DNA of 49,233 bases from a virus: the IMG/VR virus record IMGVR_UViG_3300020459_000013, positions 1 through 49,233 of that record; one strand, given 5' to 3'. Position 1 is the first letter of the stretch. Each line of letters begins with the position of its first letter. Position numbers and translations under genes: made by a program. Positions 45,443-49,233 of this stretch are shown in pieces. The notes below the pieces were generated by a model that ran no database searches, was not told the DNA's origin, and was given only the letters and a program-made list of their open reading frames with translations.

Positions 45443-46147
45443 CTATAGGATTTCAATGGTTGGAAACCAACCTAACTCTCTCATCGTAGTGGTGTCAGCA
45501 CATGTGATGTCCCTCTCGCCTGGTGTCTCTGCCCTCACAGGTAGGTCACCTTGACCAAACTTTTCTGCTAATTCTTTTACTGATACTGTCTCTCCTGTCC
45601 CTACATCGACCGTACCTGTGTATGTGCTAGGAATGAGGTAACATATTGCTCTGACTACATCTTTGACATGAATCCAGTCTCTTCTATGGTTGGTTATGTA
45701 CTTAGCAGTCTTGTCTTCCAACATTCTATACAGCATGTCTGGTCTGCTGTTCTCACCATAAACAGTTTGAAATCTCATACCTACACTGTTAGGTGGAGCC
45801 ATGAACTCGTTTACTTTCTTTGTAATACCATATGGGTTCTGCCACCACTCCTCAACCTGTGCGGTACTAGCATAAAGTAGTCGAACATTATTGTTTCTAC
45901 AATAATCGAATATTGGTCTACTTTTTTCGACATTGTTTTCCCAAAACTTATCTGGATTATCTATACTGTCTCTAATTGCAGCAAATGCAGCAAGATGTAT
46001 TACAATGTCATATATTTTATCTGTCTTAAAATCTCCAATATCATCAGGAAAATCAAGACCATCTATAGTATCACCAAATTGATATGTAAGATGATCATAT
46101 AGAAATGATCCTATGAAACCTTTGTGTCCTGTGATGAGTGCTTTCAT
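45443..46147 (-). CDS. NAD-dependent sugar epimerase/dehydratase (extended SDR), 234 aa
   Basis: An extended short-chain dehydrogenase of the GalE/RmlB type. The NAD motif GHKGFIG is at residues 7-13, the strand LASTA-type serine at 94 (YASTAQ) and the catalytic Y106-x3-K110 in YGITK. DWIHVKDVVRAICYL and the substrate loop RFQTVYGEN are typical. At 234 aa it is shorter than most (about 310), lacking part of the C-terminal substrate domain. It overlaps the cupin gene by 4 nt. Likely role: making or altering a nucleotide sugar, perhaps for DNA, virion or cell-surface glycosylation. Confidence 0.88.
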   Translation of the reverse strand: MKALITGHKGFIGSFLYDHLTYQFGDTIDGLDFPDDIGDFKTDKIYDIVIHLAAFAAIRDSIDNPDKFWENNVEKSRPIFDYCRNNNVRLLYASTAQVEEWWQNPYGITKKVNEFMAPPNSVGMRFQTVYGENSRPDMLYRMLEDKTAKYITNHRRDWIHVKDVVRAICYLIPSTYTGTVDVGTGETVSVKELAEKFGQGDLPVRAETPGERDITCADTTTMRELGWFPTIEIL

Positions 46148-46617
46148 TCTCCCACTGTGTGAATTACGGGAACTACATTTCTTAGTATATTATATAACTC
46201 TCTGTTCTCTGCTGTGGATACTGGATAGAACTCAGCATGAGGATCGAACCCATCATACCTCGTTGCTTGATTTATTACTATTGATCCACCCTCACCTGAC
46301 ACTGACCTATGAAATGTATTGCGTGGTATAACTAACGCACCACTATATCTATTGAGGTGTACTATATGGTATTGATTCTTCCAGTCTCTATTGATTAACT
46401 CAAAGGTTCTTTCTCCCTGTACCACTCTATTACAATCATCTTGAAAACTATGAATATAGAACTGTTTACCTCCTACACAATCAGGTGGAGGTGATATTGC
46501 AGCACCTTCATGAACAACTAAGTCTGCTGCATTTGATTCCTCTACTGATATATCATAAAAAATAACATCGTCTGTTTCTCTGAACACACGATGTCTATTA
46601 AAGTTAATGTCACTCAT
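46144..46617 (-). CDS. Cupin-fold protein, sugar-isomerase-like, 157 aa
   Basis: A 157-aa RmlC-like cupin. KQFYIHSFQDDCNRVVQGERTF is the shape of the first cupin strand block, followed by YHIVHLNRYSGALVIPRNTFHRSVS, in which IPRNTFH corresponds to the second cupin motif. dTDP-sugar 3,4-ketoisomerases and 3,5-epimerases share this fold. Its coupling with the SDR gene suggests they act in one nucleotide-sugar pathway. The canonical metal histidines are incomplete, so exact function is open. Confidence 0.72.
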   Translation of the reverse strand: MSDINFNRHRVFRETDDVIFYDISVEESNAADLVVHEGAAISPPPDCVGGKQFYIHSFQDDCNRVVQGERTFELINRDWKNQYHIVHLNRYSGALVIPRNTFHRSVSGEGGSIVINQATRYDGFDPHAEFYPVSTAENRELYNILRNVVPVIHTVGE

Positions 46618-46925
46618 TTCTTTTTGCGAGTTTTAGCAGGGGTAGGACTGTTGTTCCAAAGAGTTGGATTTCTTGTTCCTCCTGCATACTTAATATCTTT
46701 TAGACCACCTTTCAGTTTGTCATAATAGAAATTAAATATGTCAACTTTTCTCCCTGCGATAGTTATATCATAGTGAATCTTTTCAGAGTTGTCAACTGTA
46801 TATTCAACAAGATATGCAGTAGTAGGAAGACTTTTATCTTCAGACTTTTCTTTTGGACAGTCTGCCTCATGTATCACTAGTGAATACACTTCTTTTGCTT
46901 CTTTTTTATCTTCAGCAGTCCACAC
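46614..46925 (-). CDS. Conserved-type cyanophage protein, about 103 aa
   Basis: The frame is open from TTG 47003, but that start would overlap the upstream gene by 77 nt. GTG at 46925, one base after the upstream stop, is preferred and yields WTAEDKKEAKEVYSLVIHEADC at the N-terminus. A middle strand region (TAYLVEYTVDNSEKIHYDI) and a basic end (TPAKTRKKK) follow, with IKYAGGTRNPTLWN near the C-terminus. The GGTRNPxLW ending is familiar from uncharacterised T4-like cyanophage proteins. Function unknown. Confidence 0.65.
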   Translation of the reverse strand: MWTAEDKKEAKEVYSLVIHEADCPKEKSEDKSLPTTAYLVEYTVDNSEKIHYDITIAGRKVDIFNFYYDKLKGGLKDIKYAGGTRNPTLWNNSPTPAKTRKKK

Positions 46926-46926
46926 T

Positions 46927-47376
46927 TTAGACCCTGTTCCCCCACTTGATGTCGGGGTAGGCTTCTTTAACGACTGGGAAACTGATTTTGTATTTTTTGG
47001 CAAGTTTTTTGTCCTTTACTAAACATAATACTTCTGCTTCTTCAGCATGAAGTGACTCAAGGAGTTGGATAAACAATACCTCTCTTCGAGTGTTATTGAT
47101 ATCGAAGTTTCCTCCTACAATAAAATTATACAATGTTCTGTACTCAGATGCAAGTTTGCTTTGTGCTTCTGGAGTTGGAGCATCGTTAGGTGTGTAAGGG
47201 ACATCACCATCTGGTAAGGCACTCTTAAGACTCTCATCATAGTTCCAGATGAGACAGTACCTTAATGCTTTAGAGTCATACTCTCGTAGTACCTCTATCT
47301 TCTTTGCTTTTGTTTTTGCTTTATGAACAGCGTCTAGGATTTCTGCAACCGTTGGTTTCGGTGGTAATTTTGCCAT
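46927..47376 (-). CDS. Conserved-type cyanophage protein (DUF6433-like), 149 aa
   Basis: A 149-aa helical protein: MAKLPPKPTVAEILDAVHKA, then KIEVLREYDSKALRYCLIWNYD, YTPNDAPTPEAQSKLASEYR, and a C-terminal helix with EEAEVLCLVKDKKLAKKY. I know this sequence type as a widespread T4-like cyanophage protein of unknown function beside other replication-cluster genes. It may bind DNA or another protein. No catalytic motif is visible. Confidence 0.72.
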   Translation of the reverse strand: MAKLPPKPTVAEILDAVHKAKTKAKKIEVLREYDSKALRYCLIWNYDESLKSALPDGDVPYTPNDAPTPEAQSKLASEYRTLYNFIVGGNFDINNTRREVLFIQLLESLHAEEAEVLCLVKDKKLAKKYKISFPVVKEAYPDIKWGNRV

Positions 47377-47390
47377 AGTAAATTCAATAG

Positions 47391-47624
47391 TTAGTCTTCT
47401 TCGTCATCCTCAGTTAATGTAGGATCGAATCTGAGAGCAATGAGATCAGTTGGGATAAGATTCCCATCTTCATCATACATCTCTGGGTGCGTTGGCATCC
47501 CTCCATTAGGTCGATCATGATGATAGAACATGTATTCTCTAAGCACCCAACCAATCATACCTGATACGATTGCTGTTCCTATGAGTAGGAATGTGCCAAA
47601 AGTTAATGATAGAGCTAGCACCAT
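47391..47624 (-). CDS. Single-pass membrane protein, 77 aa
   Basis: A 77-aa protein with an N-terminal transmembrane helix (residues about 3-28, LALSLTFGTFLLIGTAIVSGMIGWVL) followed by a soluble His/Pro-rich and very acidic tail (LTEDDEED). It is preceded by a CTAAATA late motif and a GGAG ribosome site. Similar short membrane proteins are common in T4-like cyanophages. Role unknown. Confidence 0.7.
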   Translation of the reverse strand: MVLALSLTFGTFLLIGTAIVSGMIGWVLREYMFYHHDRPNGGMPTHPEMYDEDGNLIPTDLIALRFDPTLTEDDEED

Positions 47625-47643
47625 TATCTCCAGTAATTGATTT

Positions 47644-47650
47644 TATTTAG
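47644..47650 (-). promoter_or_regulatory. Late promoter CTAAATA
   Basis: The minus strand reads TTCCTAAATAAAATC, overlapping the last codons of the glutaredoxin gene and 20 nt before the ATG at 47624. Confidence 0.5.
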
Positions 47651-47991
47651 GAAGAGAGATTCTCCTTAAAATACTGAGCAAGCTCAGCAGCACCACCTAT
47701 ATGGTTTCTTTCACTTGTTGTCTTATTATCGACAACAATTTGAGGAAAGATTCTTGTATCAAACTCTTCTTCAAAGTTTTCTATAGTGAAGTGCTGATCT
47801 AAAGTATACACCACATACTGTTGTTTTGTCAACCTCATTAACTCTTTTACTTTCTCGCAATATGGACATCCATTCATTGAATATACTATAAACATGTTAT
47901 CATTTAAAAAATTAGATACATCAGGGACTCGTATCTCAGTCTCAGGCACAGACTGTTCGCCACAGGTGGCACATCCTCCCATTGGATTCAT
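47647..47991 (-). CDS. grx: Glutaredoxin, 114 aa
   Basis: A thioredoxin-fold protein with the active site CPYC (42-45) in YSMNGCPYCEKVKEL. The cis-proline segment is RIFPQIVV and the glutathione-binding region is HIGGAAELAQYF. It would reduce disulfides, for instance in ribonucleotide reductase. A 30-residue N-terminal extension carries GGCATCGE with another Cys pair (C7, C10), absent from ordinary glutaredoxins. ATG 47991 is covered by the early -10 box, so early transcripts would have to use ATG 47982 (MGGC); late transcripts from 48011 can use either. Confidence 0.9.
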   Translation of the reverse strand: MNPMGGCATCGEQSVPETEIRVPDVSNFLNDNMFIVYSMNGCPYCEKVKELMRLTKQQYVVYTLDQHFTIENFEEEFDTRIFPQIVVDNKTTSERNHIGGAAELAQYFKENLSS

Positions 47992-48017
47992 TATAGCACA
48001 GGTAAAATATTATTTAG
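47990..48017 (-). promoter_or_regulatory. Early TGCTATAAT and late CTAAATA promoters for glutaredoxin
   Basis: On the minus strand CTAAATA (48017-48011) is followed by TGTGCTATAAT, whose -10 is at 47995-47990. The -10 overlaps the first ATG of the gene (TATAATG). Start from the early promoter would fall at the second ATG (47982), a leaderless transcript. The two promoter classes give early and late expression of the same gene. Confidence 0.5.
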
Positions 48018-49233
48018 AGGAATGTAGGTTCTCCGTCTTGACCTCCGAACACAGCTATGTTGATATCCCTTAGATCTTCTACTGCAGGTATACTGTTGTA
48101 AATCGTTACACCAAATCCTGTCACGGTTCTATCATATACTGTTGCTCTTACTATACCGCCAGGAAAATTGGTAGTTCCTCTACCATCAATCATCACTGCA
48201 TAGTTTTCATCATTCATTGCATCAGCAAAGTTTACTTGGTAGACACCTGTGGATTGCTGTTCAATAGAACTAACATTGTGTGATCTATCGCCAGGTACAT
48301 AGTCACTGTTACCTACACCTAAGTTTGTGTTCATGTACCATGCAGTAGCACGACCCTCAAACATTTGAGTGTGTGTACATGTTTTAAGTCCTGCAAGGTT
48401 CTTATACTCTCCTACTTTAAGACATTTATGGAATTCATAATTGAATACTTGTATAGAGTTACCCATACTTCCCATAGTAGATCCAACACCCATACCATAG
48501 TAGAATAACTGAGGTGTCTCTTCAGTAACTGATATTTCTGTATATGATCCAGTCTCAGTAACACCCTGAGTCATCTCTACTGGACTTGTAGTACCGTATC
48601 CAACTCCAGTTCCTGCAGCATTGTAATAGAATCTAAGAGGATAGGTGCTGTTGTTTGTATTTGTAAATCTATATGTTTGACCAACTTCAAACCTTAAGTA
48701 AGGTGATTCATAACCTTGGACATTGACTGATCTATCAGATCCGATGCCAAGATATCTATGGTTTGCAGTCTTGTTACCTATGGTTGTTGGTAGTGGTTTA
48801 AATGGTGCTTGGTACTCAGTGTAAAGACTCTTAGAAGTCTCTGCAGCACCTGTTAAGGTAGAGAACGATGAAGCAGCAGCAAAGTTAGCATTAAGGGCAT
48901 TAGAAGCGATCCCTGCGTTGGTTGCAAAGGTAGCAACACCACACTTGTCAGAGTAACTAGCAACACCACAGATGTCAGCATGAGGAACTTTCTGTACTGA
49001 TATTGTACTAATACCATTTGATATGGCACTAACATCTAAACTTAAACCAAAGTCTACTGTTGATGCAGTTCCTACAGTAGATCCATTATTCTTTATTTCA
49101 ATACCTGTTCCTACTGCAGTAACATTTGTTAGTTTTGAACCATCACCTATGAAGAAATCAAATGTTGTGATTGGATTGTTTGTAATGATATCAAAATCAC
49201 TAGTGATGCCAGATGCTACACTAGCAGTATCAG
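48014..49233 (-). CDS. Tail fibre-like structural protein, 3' part (5' end outside window)
   Basis: The frame stays open from the window edge (codon at 49231) to the stop at 48014, giving the last 405 aa. The N-terminal part shown has fibre-type repeats (FFIGDGSKLTNVTAVGTGIE and DICGVASYSDKCGVATFATNAGIASNAL). The middle and end (YLRFEVGQTYRFTN, STYPLRFYYNAAGTGVGYG, FYYGMGVGSTMGSMGN) look like a compact beta-sandwich tip. It resembles the 853- and 1753-aa fibres of this window in style and is probably a virion structural protein. An internal ATG at 48574 is not the real start. Confidence 0.78.
   Translation of the reverse strand, partial: DTASVASGITSDFDIITNNPITTFDFFIGDGSKLTNVTAVGTGIEIKNNGSTVGTASTVDFGLSLDVSAISNGISTISVQKVPHADICGVASYSDKCGVATFATNAGIASNALNANFAAASSFSTLTGAAETSKSLYTEYQAPFKPLPTTIGNKTANHRYLGIGSDRSVNVQGYESPYLRFEVGQTYRFTNTNNSTYPLRFYYNAAGTGVGYGTTSPVEMTQGVTETGSYTEISVTEETPQLFYYGMGVGSTMGSMGNSIQVFNYEFHKCLKVGEYKNLAGLKTCTHTQMFEGRATAWYMNTNLGVGNSDYVPGDRSHNVSSIEQQSTGVYQVNFADAMNDENYAVMIDGRGTTNFPGGIVRATVYDRTVTGFGVTIYNSIPAVEDLRDINIAVFGGQDGEPTFL

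Overview
The window is a gene-dense, AT-rich stretch of a T4-like cyanophage (myovirus), most likely one infecting marine Prochlorococcus or Synechococcus. The T4 signature is a set of recognisable baseplate, neck and replication genes: gp26, gp51, gp27-like, gp5-like, gp54-like, gp48, gp53, gp4, gp32 and the late coactivator gp33. The cyanobacterial signature is heme oxygenase, a CP12-like protein, PhoH, DUF1825-like and DUF4278-like proteins, glutaredoxin and two tandem flavin halogenase homologues. Most genes are on the minus strand and many are joined by 4-nt ATGA overlaps. I recognise no tRNA, rRNA, CRISPR array, integrase or insertion sequence.

Layout. 1-5.2 kb: DNA methyltransferase, two tiny proteins, an SF2 helicase, a run of small hypothetical and membrane proteins, and a possible PD-(D/E)XK nuclease. 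5.2-10.7 kb: an enzyme cassette with two flavin halogenase homologues, two 2-oxoglutarate/Fe(II) oxygenases and a KxDG nucleotidyltransferase-like protein. 10.7-20.4 kb: three large tail-fibre-type proteins (collagen-like; repeat-rich; and a 1753-aa fibre with a C-terminal S74 chaperone). 20.4-22.3 kb: a plus-strand operon of small membrane and exported proteins. 22.1-24.1 kb: three minus-strand proteins with signal peptides. 24.1-36.5 kb: the baseplate hub operon, with two metabolic genes (cp12-like and ho1) embedded in it. 36.6-38.9 kb: plus-strand gp4, an unknown, gp48 and gp53. 38.9-43.9 kb: gp32, a DUF1825-like protein, two more 2OG oxygenases, gp33, a RecB-type exonuclease and PhoH. 43.9-48 kb: small genes, a sugar epimerase plus cupin pair, conserved hypotheticals and glutaredoxin. 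48-49.2 kb: the 3' part of another fibre-like gene.

Regulation is partly readable. One promoter class is sigma70-like with TATAAT, often as TGCTATAAT; gp32 has a perfect TTGACA-17-TATAAT. A second class is T4-late-like, CTAAATA or NATAAATA, in front of structural and late genes. Two clear intrinsic terminators lie at about 39.48 kb and 44.63 kb, both acting on the minus strand.

How the genes may work together. The most suggestive arrangement is the fibre and enzyme block. A collagen-like fibre full of Gly-X-Pro triplets is followed 7 nt later by a prolyl-4-hydroxylase-like oxygenase, then by a nucleotidyltransferase-like protein, a second oxygenase and the halogenase homologues. I infer a possible virion-protein modification cassette. 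This is untested and rests on motifs and gene order only.
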